Shown: piece after piece, positions 1-12,600 of the stretch
How the letters are laid out: each line of letters starts with the position of its first letter
Numbering within the stretch: the stretch's first letter is position 1
Source of the DNA: Arctopsyche grandis
Taxonomy: Eukaryota; Arthropoda; Insecta; Trichoptera; Hydropsychidae
Direction of reading: 5' to 3'
Assembly: GCF_051622035.1 (NCBI RefSeq)
Contig: NC_135358.1
Span: forward strand, 19,316,501-19,380,500
Length of the DNA stretch: 64,000 nt
Translations under genes and position numbers: made by a program
The notes under the pieces: generated by a model
Databases searched by the model: none
What the model was told of the DNA's origin: nothing
Seen by the model: only the letters and a program-made list of their open reading frames with translations

Positions 1-387
1 ATATTAAAAATTAAAATTCAATTCAAAAAAGTAACACGGGATTCACTTGGCACACTTAGATAATACTTTCAGAGCGGGGAAAACATTCTACCATTGAATT
101 CACCTTTGCTATATTATGAACATATCTATGTATGTACGTGATGGCCAATTGATGGATAACGATCGACTGGTTAATTTGAATGGTCGATCAAGTTATAAGC
201 TCATGAAAAAAAATGAATGTACCGATGACATTATCTTTTATATTTATGTACATATTTATAAAGATTTATCAAAAAAAACTTAAAATAATCAAAATATAAA
301 TTTTGTTTCAATATGTATGTACTATGTACATACACATGAGCGTTACCTACATACACACAAACGCAGGGCCATATGATTTATTCCGAT
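1..387. other. Gene-free AT-rich sequence
   Basis: No coding exon, RNA gene or clear repeat boundary is seen. The sequence is AT-rich with ATGTAC/ATGTAT tetranucleotide runs of the kind scattered over the whole window. Confidence 0.5.
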
Positions 388-762
388 GCGGTGCAAACGA
401 TCGAAAAACGCCAGACAGACTGAACCACAGATTAACGACACGTGTACCTTATGCGTGCGCACTGCTCGCACTTACACTAAGCGAAATCTACCCGAATTCC
501 CGTCATACCTACCCTATATACGTTATGTGCTTCTGATACTTCAGTTCCGAATTTTTCCTTATTAAATTTTTAAAAACTCGCCAGAAAGATCCATCTCAAT
601 TTTAATAATTACCATTTTAATAATTGCATCTGTGCACATCGAAAGGTTACTCGTCATCTGATGTGCAATTTTTCATTCGTGAAGTCGAGAATTGCGTTTA
701 AAGCAGCCATCTAGTTAATCTGTGGTTCAATCTGTCTGGCGCTTTTCGATCGTTTGCACCAA
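388..762. repeat. Foldback (inverted-repeat) element
   Basis: The first about 50 bases (388-437, containing GTGCAAACGATCGAAAAACG) return inverted at about 714-762. The right half (about 579-767) is also closely matched by 22019-22235, and a shorter inverted match lies near 61014-61080, so this is a dispersed non-autonomous element. It has no coding capacity. The superfamily was not determined because no clear target-site duplication was found. Confidence 0.7.
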
Positions 763-2153
763 ACCCGATTTATTCAGAATGGGTTAGAAATAACGAGGCG
801 ATTTGTAATTTGAAAGCGAAAAGCATATTAAATTTAATTTTCTATTGATATAAAAAAAAAATGATAAAAATTAGATTAAACAAAAAGAGGAGAGGAGCCA
901 TAGACTTGTCATGGGGCCAAAAGTATTTTACTATATGTACATATTTAAATCGATATTTGTAAATATAATAATTAAAAAAATACAATTTCAGTTTCATTTA
1001 AAAACTAAAATATTCTTTCATGTTTCTATTATTATTTTTTTTCCATAAAACACGTCAAATAATACAAATAAGATTAAAATAAAAAATCCGTCAATTAAAA
1101 AAATTACGTAAATCTGCATATTTAAATTAAAGCCAAGTTTGAAAACACATTTGTTCACAATATGCGCAAAAAGTTAATCTAACCAAACTCTAAAGGTAAA
1201 GACCATTGTCTACATTCTAATTGTATGTACATATATGTATAGATATATCAAACAATTAATGAAAATCGTACAAGCACTTTAAAATAGTATTCATACGCAA
1301 TACAACGTATGAATATAGTATTAAAAAATATATAGTAACAAGTATATTACAATAAACATGTTTGTTTAAGTCCAATTTACATCATAAAATTAATAGCAAA
1401 CTGTTATAAAAATATTACTGAAGTAACAACCTTTTATTTGACAAAACATTCTTATTTTAAATATTTCTTCTAAAAACTTTTTAATGAAAACAGATCAACT
1501 ATAAAATGCATAAATATATTTACATACAATATATTGCGTTTGGAATTGAACCTAGAAATTGTATTTATCAAGGAAATTTAATTCAAATATAAGAATCATA
1601 TACATAGTATTTGAAATAATATTCTCTCTTCGCTCTGATTGTTTCAAAACTAATTATATTTCATCATTTAATTGCTATTATTATCAAAGCTATAAATTTA
1701 CTTGAAATACCGCACAAATAAGTTATAGATATTGAAAAAAGCTCATGATACTTTTCATTAACTATTCCACTTAAGTTTCCTCTAGCTTTGTGTGTATGTA
1801 CATACTTATATACATACATATGTATGTACTACATATATGTACGTGCACATATGACAAACTTATCACTATGAAGATTGACTATATTCAAAGACCAAAATAG
1901 CATGAAAATAAGCTGTTTTTCTTTCAGTTGAATCTGCAACAATGTCATCCAATATCTATTGAAGCCCAAATTAGCCACTTAAAAATTTCATATTGAAATA
2001 CATAGCTGGTTTACAAAATTATTAAAATACAAATCACATTTGCAATTGTATTCCTATTTATGATCATTATAAATTATTTAAAAAGTGCTCAATTTTTTCA
2101 CTCATTCCGAATGAAAGTTATAATTATCGATTCAACAAATATCAAGACTTATC
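763..2153. other. Gene-free AT-rich sequence
   Basis: About 1.4 kb of AT-rich DNA. I see no exon with splice sites, no open frame resembling a known protein and no clear repeat structure apart from ATGTAC-type microsatellite runs near 1793-1850. Confidence 0.5.
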
Positions 2154-2280
2154 TTCTAATATTATATATAACTTTGAAAGAGACTTTATATGTACCTAAA
2201 TATTGTTGGTTGGATAATGGTTGGGAACTTCGAAAACATAGTTAAAGTAAAAAGTAGGGGCGAAGGCCCGGGGGGCGCCG
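2154..2280 (+). mobile_element. Helitron-like 5' fragment with GC block
   Basis: It starts TCTTCTAATATTATATA and shares the 'TTCGAAAGAGA'-type 5' sequence of the elements at 2310 and 55205 (here 'TTTGAAAGAGA'). It runs into a short GC-rich stretch (GGGGCGAAGGCCCGGGG) like the minisatellite at 26.5-28.0 kb. It looks like a truncated member of the same Helitron-like group, directly followed by the next copy. Confidence 0.45.
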
Positions 2281-2309
2281 GATTTTTTTATAATATTATA
2301 TATAATACA

Positions 2310-2530
2310 TCTTTTAATATATAATTTCGAAAGAGACTTAGTAAGGTTGTAACTATAGTTGGTTGGAAATCGAAAACAAGTCATTTTCTATGAGGGTTCG
2401 ATTAGTTGAATATTTTTTTTTTCGATTCAAATAAATTTAGTAAAAAAACAAATGAATATTTACTATTAGATTCACCATGTTTAAGCTGTTTATATTACAA
2501 ATACTGAGCGAAGCCGGGTAAAACAACTAG
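2310..2530 (+). mobile_element. Short non-autonomous Helitron-like element
   Basis: It begins with TC and ends CTAG, followed by T, with no terminal inverted repeats; these are the termini expected of Helitrons. The 3' end (GAGCGAAGCCGGGTAAAACA) and the 5' end are shared with the 181-bp element at 55205-55385, which fixes both borders by comparison. The element is 221 bp and non-coding. Confidence 0.65.
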
Positions 2531-2919
2531 TGACAAATAAAATAAATATTTTTGTTTCAAAATTTTCTGCGATTTTAAAATCGATTTTATAAACACCACA
2601 TTTTTTCGATATTTCTAAAAGTTGCTAAATGATTTTAAATTAATTAATATCTAACGAAGAAATACACTTAACAAATATATTATACATCCTGCATACATTG
2701 AGTGTCATTATAAAGCATAAAATACATGTTATCGTTTGGTATTCAGATCCAGTTGACTAAAAATTATCAGTTCACCGATAAATATAGCGCACACTGGACG
2801 TATTTTGTGACTCTTTGTGTTAATACATTTTATAATACACATGAACACATACTCGTAACATTAGCAACTACTACCTACGTAAGTTATGTACACACATACA
2901 CACATACATACATATGTAC
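2531..2919. other. Gene-free spacer
   Basis: AT-rich spacer without recognisable exon or repeat structure. An open frame here has no resemblance to a known protein and continues into the neighbouring transposon fragment. Confidence 0.45.
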
Positions 2920-3042
2920 GGGTCTACATCACGACATCGAAAGGTCCAAAGATCGAAAAAGCAAATATCGGAAAGCAAAGATCGAAAATCGAAAGATCTT
3001 AAGTCGAAAGATCAAAAATAATGTATGCATGGTAAACGGTAC
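2920..3042 (+). repeat. Half of a foldback element family
   Basis: It matches the left arm of the palindromic element at 23331-23643 (motifs GCAAATATCGGA, GATCTTAAGTCGAAAG and GCATGGTAAACGGTAC). Further partial copies are at 24580-24670 and 58649-58735. Only one arm is present here. It abuts a different inverted-repeat element at 3061. Confidence 0.65.
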
Positions 3043-3060
3043 TATGTATATATAATATAT

Positions 3061-3217
3061 CAGTGGCATGCGGTGAAATTATCTCTCTTTTTGTCGTACA
3101 GCCTTACTTAATGTGCGCGGGTAGATACGGGAGGAAAAGTCTGTTCCTCTTGTATCCTGCTTGCGCAAAATAAGTGGAGAGAGAAATAAGGAGAGAGAGT
3201 TTTACCGCACGCCACTG
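3061..3217. mobile_element. MITE with CAGTGGCATGCGG-type ends
   Basis: Starts CAGTGGCATGCGGTGAAAT and ends with the imperfect inverse, ACCGCACGCCACTG. The 157-bp element has no coding capacity. The core (sequence around GCGCGGGTAGATACGGGAGG) resembles the centre of the 23331-23643 foldback. The related element at 60702-60876 shows the same ends. A CAGTGGC terminus is common in hAT-type elements, but no clean 8-bp duplication is visible, so the superfamily is uncertain. Confidence 0.6.
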
Positions 3218-3794
3218 ATATACATACATATATGTGTATACTACCCGCTTTTCATATGTATTCATGGAAAACGAACATTTTCAATTTTTCGACCTTTCGA
3301 TTACGGTTCGGTGATTACTGGTCACAAAGTTACTAAAATCTCTATAACGGAACATCTGGCAGCCGAAAAGTCCATCATACTAACGATAACTATCATACTA
3401 ATAAGAACTTGAGTGCCAAATATTACTTGAGACCACCGCAATGTGACGAATAATCCAATTACCCCGATTACATACATATACATACATACATACAAATTTT
3501 AATAGTTTTAAAAAATGTTCATATGCTACTAGAAATATAATATTAATGAAAACCACATCCATTTGATTAGATATCATTGGCAAATGTTGATTTTATGATA
3601 TGAAGCATGGGTCTTGATTCGGCTGTTCAAAACATATCAATATTTAATTCAAAATACAAGTTAGCTTTTGAATGCGATTTGCGAATAAAATACTCATACA
3701 AATTTAAACTAAAAATGATGTTTTACTTATTTTTTATTCATTTACATATGTATGTAATCTATTTTGACTAGTTAGGATATATATTTTATGTAAC

Positions 3795-3963
3795 CTGGTA
3801 CCGACCAAAGTTATGGTTGAAGTGTATTTTCAGTTGTAATATATATTGACTAGTTGGAATATATTCCGTCTAACCCACGTAAGTTGATTCATGTGGCGAA
3901 TTACATTCCAAATGGTCAAAATATATTATAACTGAAAATACAGTTCAACTATAAGTTGGTACT
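3795..3963. repeat. Inverted-repeat element, copy 1
   Basis: The left arm (about 3810-3870, with GTGTATTTTCAGTTGTAATA) is inverted at about 3905-3963 (TATAACTGAAAATACAGTTC). A second element with the same arm sequence lies at 4198-4318, so this is a small dispersed foldback family in the region upstream of the first P450 gene. Confidence 0.6.
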
Positions 3964-4197
3964 ACTAATGTAAGATGGAGTGTTTAGTAAATTGATTTGG
4001 AAAGTCACATTTTTATTTTGAACACATTCTTAGAGTTATCATAATACAGTACTCATTACCTTTATTCGTAATATCTAGCAAGTATTAACGGATTATTGAA
4101 TTCTAAAGCATTCGAAAAAATATCAGAGCTGTCAAAACTCAACTGTTATATTACAACTGGCGCATACAGATTACATGTCTCTGGGCGCACATAGTTA

Positions 4198-4318
4198 AAA
4201 GTGTATTTGCGCTTGTAGAGATTTATTTTACTAGTTGAATTGTATTCAAATATGAATGACCTAAAACACCAGTTGGAATATGTATATTACAACTGAAAAT
4301 ACACTTCGACTGTAAAAT
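4198..4318. repeat. Inverted-repeat element, copy 2
   Basis: The right arm contains ACAACTGAAAATACACTTCG; the left arm is a more diverged inverse of it (GTGTATTTGCGCTTGTAG). It is the same family as 3795-3963 and ends about 150 bp before the first P450 start codon. Confidence 0.5.
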
Positions 4319-4472
4319 ATACATATGTACAATAGCCTTTTATATTAAAATATTAAAGCTTTCATAGAATAATTCAATTGAACAGATTTCTTATAGACTA
4401 TTTTCACAATTTATACATTTTATTTTTATAACACATATGTATTTGAAATAATTTCTCATCTATTTTTAGAGA

Positions 4473-6910
4473 ATGGACCTTACACTAAGAGATTTATTGA
4501 TTTTCTGCGGCGGATTTTTGATAGCTTTATATTTCTATGGTACCAGAACTTACAATCATTTCCGAAACAAGGGTATTAAATATATCAAACCACCTTTGCC
4601 ATTTTTTGGAAGTACCATTGGTATATTTTTCCGTCAGGAACATTTCAAAGATTTTACATTAAGATGTTACAACATGTGTAAAGATGACAAGTAAATATAT
4701 GTTATAGAATTATATACTCTAGCTTAATTACATATGTATATACTTTTAGTTCAATTATGTATACTCTAGGGTAAGTTAATATTTTGCTTATTATTAATGT
4801 ACATATATGTATATGTATGTAGGCTCTAGGAATATATTTCAGTTTGTATTTGTTTATTTTTATATAGATATATAGGACTTTTTGAAGTACAACGCCCCTT
4901 AATTATAGTAAAAGATATTGAAATTTTGAAGAGTGTGGGAATTAAGGATTTTGATTCATTTCATAATCATCGTGTGATTGTAACTGAAGAGATTGATCCA
5001 TTATTTGGAAACGCATTGGTATCTCTAAAAGGTTAATAAAATCAATGAATTTAAAATCATCAATTATGTATTTAACATGTTAGTAATTAGGAACATAATA
5101 TTATTTGGTAGATGAAAAATGGCGAGACATGCGTGCCACTTTAAGCCCAGCTTTTACGAGTTCGAAAATGAAAACTATGATTACATTAGTAGAAGAAATC
5201 GCCAAAGAATTTGCCAATTTTTATGTAGAAAAGGCAAACAACGAAGGTAAAATTCTCAAAAAGACTTATTATATGTGACATTTTTTATTGTGTATAATAC
5301 ATAATATACCTTTTTTATAATTTTCAATACTTCACGTAGTTGATAAGACTGTAGAAATTGAAGCTAAGGAATCTTTAACAAGATATACTAATGATGTTAT
5401 CGCGACTTCTGCATTTGGCATAAAAATTAATTCTTTAAGAAATGAAGATCACGAATTTTACAAATTAGGAAAAGTTGCAAGTGATTTCAGCGGATGGTTG
5501 ATGATTAAATTTGCACTTCTGGCATTCTTTCCGAGATTAACAAAGGTATACACGTACATTTTATTGTGTTTACTTGAATTTAAATATAAAAATGACTCTT
5601 TGGTCATAAAGACCAAAGACTTTGTTTATGTTTTGTACATATATATATATATATATGTATGTACATATGCACATGTATTAACTGTACATGAATTAAAATG
5701 TTTATAGCTTTTCAACTTTACGTTTTTCCCACCAAGAGTAGTATCCTTTTTTAGAAACATTGTCCAATGTACAATGGAAAGTCGAGAAAAAAATAAAATT
5801 GTTCGTCATGACATGATAAATATATTAATGGAAGCAAAAAAAGGATCCCTAAAACATGAAGAGAATGATGAAACCGATGCTGGATTTGCAACAGTAGAGG
5901 AATCAAGTATTGGTAAAAAGATTGTTACAAAAAGTAAGCATGATAAAAATCTCATTTTTTTTTAAATTTTTAAGTATAATTCAGAAATATATTTTAAAAG
6001 ATCGATTGATTTTATAGAATGGACTGATGATGAACTGACAGCACAAGCTATGATATTTTTCCTTGGTGGATTTGAAACAACTTCAACACTAATCCTATTT
6101 TTCTTCTATGAAATGGCACGTAACCCAGATATACAGAAAAAGGTTCAAGAAGAAATTGATAGTTTCATCAAGCAATGTGGTGAATGTGTGGTTTACACTG
6201 ATTTAAAAAAATTAAAATACTTGGACATGGCAATTTCGGGTAACTTTTTATCAAAAAATCAATAACATATTTTTTGGGGAAATGGTTTTGCTAATTGTTA
6301 TTTAATTTCTCTTTTATAGAAACACGTAGAATGTGGCCTCCAGGATTAATGACTGATAGAGTGTGTTCCAAAGATTACACATTACCACCTGCTAATGAGA
6401 ATGGCGGTCAAAGTTACCAAGTACATACATTCTTTGTGAATATTATTTAAAACGTCAAAATTAAGTTTAAATTGATTTATATTTTTAAATAATAGATTAA
6501 AAAAGGAGAAGCTGTATGGATTCCCATTTACGGTTTACATCATGATCCAAAATACTTTCCAGATCCAAATCGCTTTGATCCAGAAAGATTTTCTGATGAT
6601 AATAAATCATCTATTAATCCAATGTCGTATTTGCCATTTGGTATTGGACCTAGAAATTGCATCGGTATAAGACCCTTATATTTACATTATTTTTATTACA
6701 TTAATTATTTATTATTTATGTAATTTAATAATTCTTTTAGGTTCTCGTTTTGCTCTGTTAGTAGCGAAGTTGATTGCTTTCCATACACTAGCAAAATTTG
6801 ATATTGTTGTAACTAAAAATACTCAAATACCTGTAAAACTCAGTATGAAATCATTAAACCTCAAGACTGAAAGAGGCATGTATGTCGGATTGAAGCTTAG
6901 AAATTTTTAA
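4473..6910 (+). CDS. Cyp9-like: CYP9-like cytochrome P450, paralogue 1
   Basis: Predicted ER-bound heme monooxygenase of insect clan 3. Nine exons: 4473-4690, 4868-5031, 5112-5246, 5340-5545, 5708-5933, 6018-6239, 6320-6420, 6496-6664, 6741-6910. All introns are GT-AG and the joined frame is open for 536 residues. Visible motifs are a membrane anchor at about residues 6-22, C-helix WRDMR 131-135, I-helix GGFET 333-337 (Gly replaces the usual Ala), ExxR as ETRR 391-394, FDPERF, and the heme loop with Cys479 ([10 protein letters not shown]). The sequence after K-helix and the stretch [11 protein letters not shown] are typical of CYP9. A tttttag acceptor lies just 5' of the ATG, suggesting a 5' UTR intron as in paralogues 7 and 8. 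The substrate cannot be inferred. A LINE fragment begins only about 100 bp after the stop codon. Confidence 0.95.
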
Positions 6911-7011
6911 GTAAAGTTTTACATTATGTATATAATACATATTTGTAAAAAAAACAAAACAAAAACTCAACAAAACCCTTTAATGATCCTTATGTACTTA
7001 AATTAATTTAT

Positions 7012-7920
7012 TTTTCCTTTGTAAGGTCTCACCTTGAATTTGCCTCAATTATCTGGTCACCTTTTTATTTATCCCATATTAATTGTATTGAGAAAGTTCA
7101 ACTTAAATTTATTAAATCCTTACGCTACCTTTTTCCTACCTATACCCATTCTACTGTTTCTGACATTTTAAAAATCCTTTCTTTTAACAATCTTTCTGTC
7201 AGGCGACGACATACTGATGCTATATTCTTCTTTAAGCTCATAAATGGTTTCCTTGATTGTTCTGATTTACTGAATAAGGTTAATTTCAGAATCCCAGTTC
7301 GGTACTCTAGACGCGTTGCACTCTTTTCACTTGATCCTTTCAATTCTAATTCCCAAAAATATTCTTATCTGCAGCGCGTTTATCGTATGTTTAACGAAAA
7401 GCTGAATGAGGTTGATCTATTTGGTATTTCCCTGCATCAATTCAGGTCTAACATCAAGAGAATCTTGACCGATTGATTCATTTCTTCTCCTATTCTATTT
7501 TTCCAATATTTTTATACTTTAGTTTAGTTATGTAATGAGCTATTTAATCATATTATAATAATATGATTAAATAGCTTTCATTATTTTCCTTTTCATTTGT
7601 TTATTTTGTATTTACCTTTTTCATTTGTTTTATATTTGTAAATTTCAATTTCTTCTTATATTCTATTTTATAACCTTTTCCCAATATTTTAATAGTATAG
7701 TTTAATTATGCAATGTTCTACATATTTTGTCATGCCTTTATTCTTTACTTTTTAATTTGTTTTCCTTATATTTATCGTTTTCATTTTTGTAAAAATCTGT
7801 TATTGGACTCGGATGTTACATATATTATTTATTTACTATTTGTTTTATTATACATATCTATGTACATCTTGTCTGTTGATTTTTCAATTAATAAAATAAA
7901 ATAAAATAAAATAAAAAAAT
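7012..7920 (+). mobile_element. 5'-truncated jockey-like LINE, 3' end
   Basis: The frame ending in TGA at 7474-7476 is open from about 7012 and reads like the C-terminal part of a non-LTR retrotransposon reverse transcriptase (LVRSHLEFASIIWSP, then FFKLINGF). No stop interrupts about 150 codons, so the copy is fairly young. No start codon is present because the 5' part is missing. The 3' UTR runs into an (AAAAT)n-type tail at about 7890-7920, as expected for target-primed insertion. Clade assignment to jockey/CR1 type is by motif impression only. Confidence 0.75.
7538..7576. repeat. 39-bp perfect palindrome
   Basis: Two 19-base arms (AGCTATTTAATCATATTAT and its exact complement) flank a single A at 7557. 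It lies in the 3' UTR of the LINE fragment. Such a perfect palindrome with a one-base centre can arise by a template-switch event. Confidence 0.9.
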
Positions 7921-8001
7921 AATAATAACAATATTAACACAACATCATTAAAATCATAAATTCATAAAAAATAACACTCATTCACATTTATAATTGGCAA
8001 A

Positions 8002-8640
8002 ATCAACCACTGACATTCCTCAACAACCACTCAACCAGATTAGCATATTTTATATTGAAGAGGTCAATTTTACCAGCAATCCGGTTGAGCAGATATTTAT
8101 ATCGCCTTAGATATAGGAGCCGTTGCCAACATATTTGTGCGAGCCATAGTAGGAACAAACAAATCACGATTCCTCAAGTCCCTGAATTTACTAGGTGCAT
8201 AAAACTTAAATTCATTAAGAACCTGAGGATTGTGTATTATCCCATTCAACAGGTTAAAAAAGTGTCTTCCCAGTAACATATTCCGACGAGACTCCGATGA
8301 GTTTAAACCTAATGCCCCTAATAGGAATGCACTAGGATATAGCCAAGGATAATAACCATACCGTTTCATATAAAGATATCTGAGAAACCGTTTTTGGATT
8401 CTCTCAATCTTCAATGAATGAGTTATATGGGTAGGATTCCATATAATGGAAGAAAATTCTAGAATGCTACGTACTAAAGATTCATAAAGAATTTTAAGCA
8501 CCAACGCACTCTGGAAAGGTTTACTAACTCGTAGTAAGAATCCCAGCATTTTTGTGGCTCGCAAAATATATTTTATTCTAATTATGGTCACCTCAATTCG
8601 AAAACATACGTCTTCTGAAAGGAACGGCACAACACGTCTT
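8002..8640 (-). mobile_element. 5'-truncated LINE fragment, tail to tail
   Basis: The minus strand encodes the end of a non-LTR reverse transcriptase with the phrases MLGFLLRVSKPFQSAL, LVRSILEFSSIIWNP and RIQKRFLRYLY. It is a different family member from the plus-strand fragment at 7012-7920. The frame is open for about 177 codons (8097-8630). After a break, downstream phrases (FDLFNIKYANLVEWLL) continue to about 8002. The two LINE fragments face each other with their 3' tails. Confidence 0.75.
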
Positions 8641-8960
8641 CGTGGATTCCATTCAAGGAAGGGCGCTCCCAGTACGTTGTTAATTCGTACGATCTTATTA
8701 TTTCGACAAGTTTCTCCTACATTTATTCAAATATGGAATTCATCGTTATCGATCATTATCAAGCCTATGTTAATACAAGGATAAAAATCACCGAAAACAC
8801 TCCAGGGGGTGATTTTTGGGACTGCGTGTGTCGGATATTGCTAGGTGTGCTTGTGTTTTTTTAGTATGTTCAAAAGTATATAAAAAAATACACGTGCCGC
8901 GTGCCTCTCAGCGTGTTTTCGCCTTTATAATATTCTGTGACTCCCCAAAAGTTGATTTCT
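8629..8960. repeat. Dispersed repeat, also at 58.9 kb
   Basis: The stretch around CAAGTTTCTCCTACATTTAT and AATACAAGGATAAAAATCACC recurs with about 80% similarity by eye at about 58898-59140. It has no coding capacity that I can recognise. The border with the LINE fragment at 8640 is not clear. Confidence 0.55.
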
Positions 8961-9554
8961 GACACTCTTTGAATGTTCTGTTGCCTCATATGGACACGGT
9001 TGCTCGCGAATAATATCATTTTTTAGTGTATATATGTATATTTGCGGAAATATATTTGCATGAATATACACGAGGGTCAATTAATGTATGTATGTACAAT
9101 GTACGTATTTATATATGTACAGTGTACATACACCTCATCATAATTAAGTTGAACAATGGTCATCGTCATCGCTAGAAGCATTGTATGGTCCATTTCTGAT
9201 GATACAGTGGACTCCAAATAAACACAATGCACTAGGTATGTATGTAATTTGGTTCGACCTTGGGCGAATCTATTATGGTGAGCTTGATCATATCCATTTG
9301 AAAAACCAATTGAAATCAATTGGAAAATGTCAAAAGTCATCAAGCCTGTCGCCCGCAGTAGCCAACATTTCTTGCACTAATATTGCATGAATTTTATAAA
9401 TTAATAAAAAAAAAATCAGGACACATATTACGTATATATGTACATATGGGATAAACGTTCATGGATAAGTCTGCTAAAAATAAAAATGAAAAACGCCCAC
9501 AACTATGTACATAAAATATACACACGCAGTTTACTAATTCGATGTTTAGATAAG
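8961..9554. other. Spacer upstream of paralogue 2
   Basis: Gene-free AT-rich spacer with ATGTAC-type repeats near 9020-9130. Nothing else is recognised before the core promoter. Confidence 0.4.
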
Positions 9555-9590
9555 TCAGTGTAACGCTAGCTTGTATAGGCAACGGACGGA
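9555..9590 (+). promoter_or_regulatory. Inr + DPE core promoter, paralogue 2
   Basis: GATAAGTCAGTG places an arthropod initiator (TCAGT) with its A at 9557. GGACG starts at 9584, exactly +28, matching the DPE consensus RGWYV. The predicted 5' leader is 121 nt. The same two blocks with the same spacing stand in front of paralogue 4. An embedded GATAAG could also be a GATA-factor site. Confidence 0.65.
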
Positions 9591-9677
9591 TAACATATTT
9601 TCTCGTATATAAATTATTGTGAACTACTTGTATGCAATTGTCAATTGTGATTAGTAAGAAATCTCAAGTGCAAAATA

Positions 9678-12600
9678 ATGGCAATAACATTTATAGACGT
9701 CGGCATATTCGCCGCAGCTTTTTTATTAGCCTTATACTATTACGGCGTAAAATTCTATGACCACTTTAAAAATACAGATGTCAAGTATACTAAACCGCCG
9801 ATACCTTTTATTGGATCCATGTGGAAACTTATTTTAAGAAAAGAAGACATGTATTCATTTTTCAAAAGAACTTACGAAGAATATCCGGATGAAAGGTAAT
9901 TTAAATCTAAGCATTCGACGGTATACGTATATATGTACATATTTGCATACATAATTTCGAAATTTGTTTATGCCGTGCCGTATAATATATTGTGTTTTAG
10001 ATATATAGGACTTTTCGATAGTTGGAGACCTTTCGTTATGATAAGGGACTTGGAACTACTGAAACAAGTGGGCATCAAAGAGTTTGATACTTTTCATGAT
10101 CATCGTAATTTTGCATCTGGAAATGCTGATGACCTTTTTTCATCCAATCTATTCGTTATGGAAGGTATTGAGAAATATTAATCGATAAATAATTGTATGT
10201 AGGTTTCGATGCTAATTATTCAACTGCCTTGCAACGAAGTCATAGTACCAGTTGGAATTTAATAAAGGTTACCACATGTATACTTTATTATACATAATTA
10301 TGCACTGTAGCACTATAGCTTAGTGCCCGTTGACAATTAATTTAATTAGTCAATTTAAGTTTTTGAGAAAGTAATTGATACTAAGTTGATGTTATTGTAG
10401 TTATCAAATCTCTTTTGATGATTTTTAAATTTCAAATTTGGCCATTTCCAAAAATTGAATTATATTCGTTAATTAGTAATTTTCTGCTAAATTAAAAGTA
10501 TTTCATTCTGTAATTGTAAATACATATAAATTTTAATATTAATATGTATATATAATAAATTATTATTTGATATTTCGATAAGGCGATAGATGGAAGGAAA
10601 TGCGAGCCGCATTGAGTCCAGCTTTCACTAGTTCTAAAATGAGAAACATGTTCGTTTTCATTGAAGAATGTGCAAGAGATATAGTCGATTACTACATAAA
10701 CCACGAAGAAATTAAAGGTTGTTAATATATAAACGCTAAAATAATATTTTAATAAATATATACAAATATGACTTGATTTTTTTAAAAAGCGAGCAGATAT
10801 ATATCTTTATTATAAAATGTAATTGGTTTTAGAAAAAGGCATCGTAGAAATAGATGTCAAGGATTCAATAACAAGATATACGAATGACGTGATTGCTACT
10901 TCAGCTTTTGGCATACAAGTTAACTCAATTAGGGACAGAGATAATGACTTTTACAGACTTGGTAGATTAGGTAGTGATTTTAGTGGAGTTCAATTGTTAA
11001 AATTTTTCGGTTACTCGATGTTTCCAAAACTCATGAAGGTACAGTAATGATTAAGATCTTATATTTTCGTTGTGGCGCATTATAATGCTACAATGATCCG
11101 ACCTATTTTGAAATAAATAAATATTTCACTTTCTTTCATAATATACCTAAATATATTCACATATTCCATATTATATTTGCAGTTACTGAATATACCATTT
11201 ACGAGACCAGTTGTATCCACATTTTTCAAAAATTTAGTAAAGGATGCTATACAAAATAGAGAAGACAGTGGAATCATTCGGCATGACATGATTAATCTGC
11301 TGATGGAAGCGAAGAAAGGAACTTTAGTGCACGATAGTGGTAAGGAGTCATCTGACACTGGTTTTGCCACCGTTCAAGAATCTTCCATTGGACAACAGAA
11401 AGTAGTCAGAAGTAAGTTCATTACCATCATTATTATTATGTTTCGTAACTTAAAAGCGATAATACTTTGAAACTCAACGCTTCACCCTTTCATATTTTGA
11501 TTTCTAAATGCTTTTTATTATTACTAAATTATGTTCACAATACATCTTATATCTATTTTAATAGCTACTGATCTGATAATTTTCTATTTTACAATTGTAA
11601 TTTCATTTTGTTAGTATTCATAGTATTATATTATTCTAATTTTAATGTACAGAATAATAGAAAACGAGCTCAAAAACCTATTTATAATCATTTCATATGA
11701 TATGTTTCATTTATGGGTGATTCATTTAAAGCGATTTCAAATCGGTTCTATCATTTTGAAATTCTGTGTATATTAAAATTTTCGTGGATTTATTCAGAAT
11801 GGAATGATACCGAACTGGCTGCTCAAGCTTTTCTGTTCTTCATTGCTGGCTTTGAGACTTCAGCTACGTTGATTACATTCTTCTTTTATGAAATGGTTCG
11901 CAATCCGGATATACAAAAAAGACTTCAAGAAGAAATTGACGACCATGTTTTAAAATCGGAAGGAAAAATCACATATAATGATGTTCAAAAGCTGAAATAT
12001 TTAGACATGACAATATCGGGTAAGGAATTCAATAAATGTTCGATAACCAAACCCATAAATTATCATCTATTGTCATTTATAAATATTTTAGAAACCTTAA
12101 GAATGTGGCCACCTGTAGGTGCGACAGATAGAGCTTGCACCAAATCTTACACATTACCACCACCAAATAAAAATAGCAACAAGTCTTACACAGTATCAAC
12201 ATCTTAAATACCTAATATCTATATAAATATTGTATAATAGATATATTATATTTAGACGAAATATTATTTCTATTCAAGGTCAAAGCCAATCAAATAGTTT
12301 GGATACCAATCTATGGTTTGCTACACGATTCGAAATATTTCCCGGACCCTGAAAGGTTTGATCCAGAAAGATTTTCAGACGAAAATAAAGCTTTAATAGA
12401 TCCCATTACTTACTTACCATTTGGCGTTGGTCCAAGGAATTGTATAGGTAATAAAGTACTTCATGTAGATACAATTAATTAAAATGAACTATTATTGAGA
12501 TGTGCACAAATATAAGTATTGACAAAAATATTCACACATTTTAGGTTCTCGATTTGCATTGATGGAGATTAAATTGATTGCTTTCCACCTGTTATCAAAA

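Noticed and set aside
9603..9614. TATA box for paralogue 2 (TATATAAAT)
   Set aside because: It lies downstream of the shared Inr/DPE pair, and AT-rich sequence gives such matches often; the conserved spacing of Inr and DPE is better supported.
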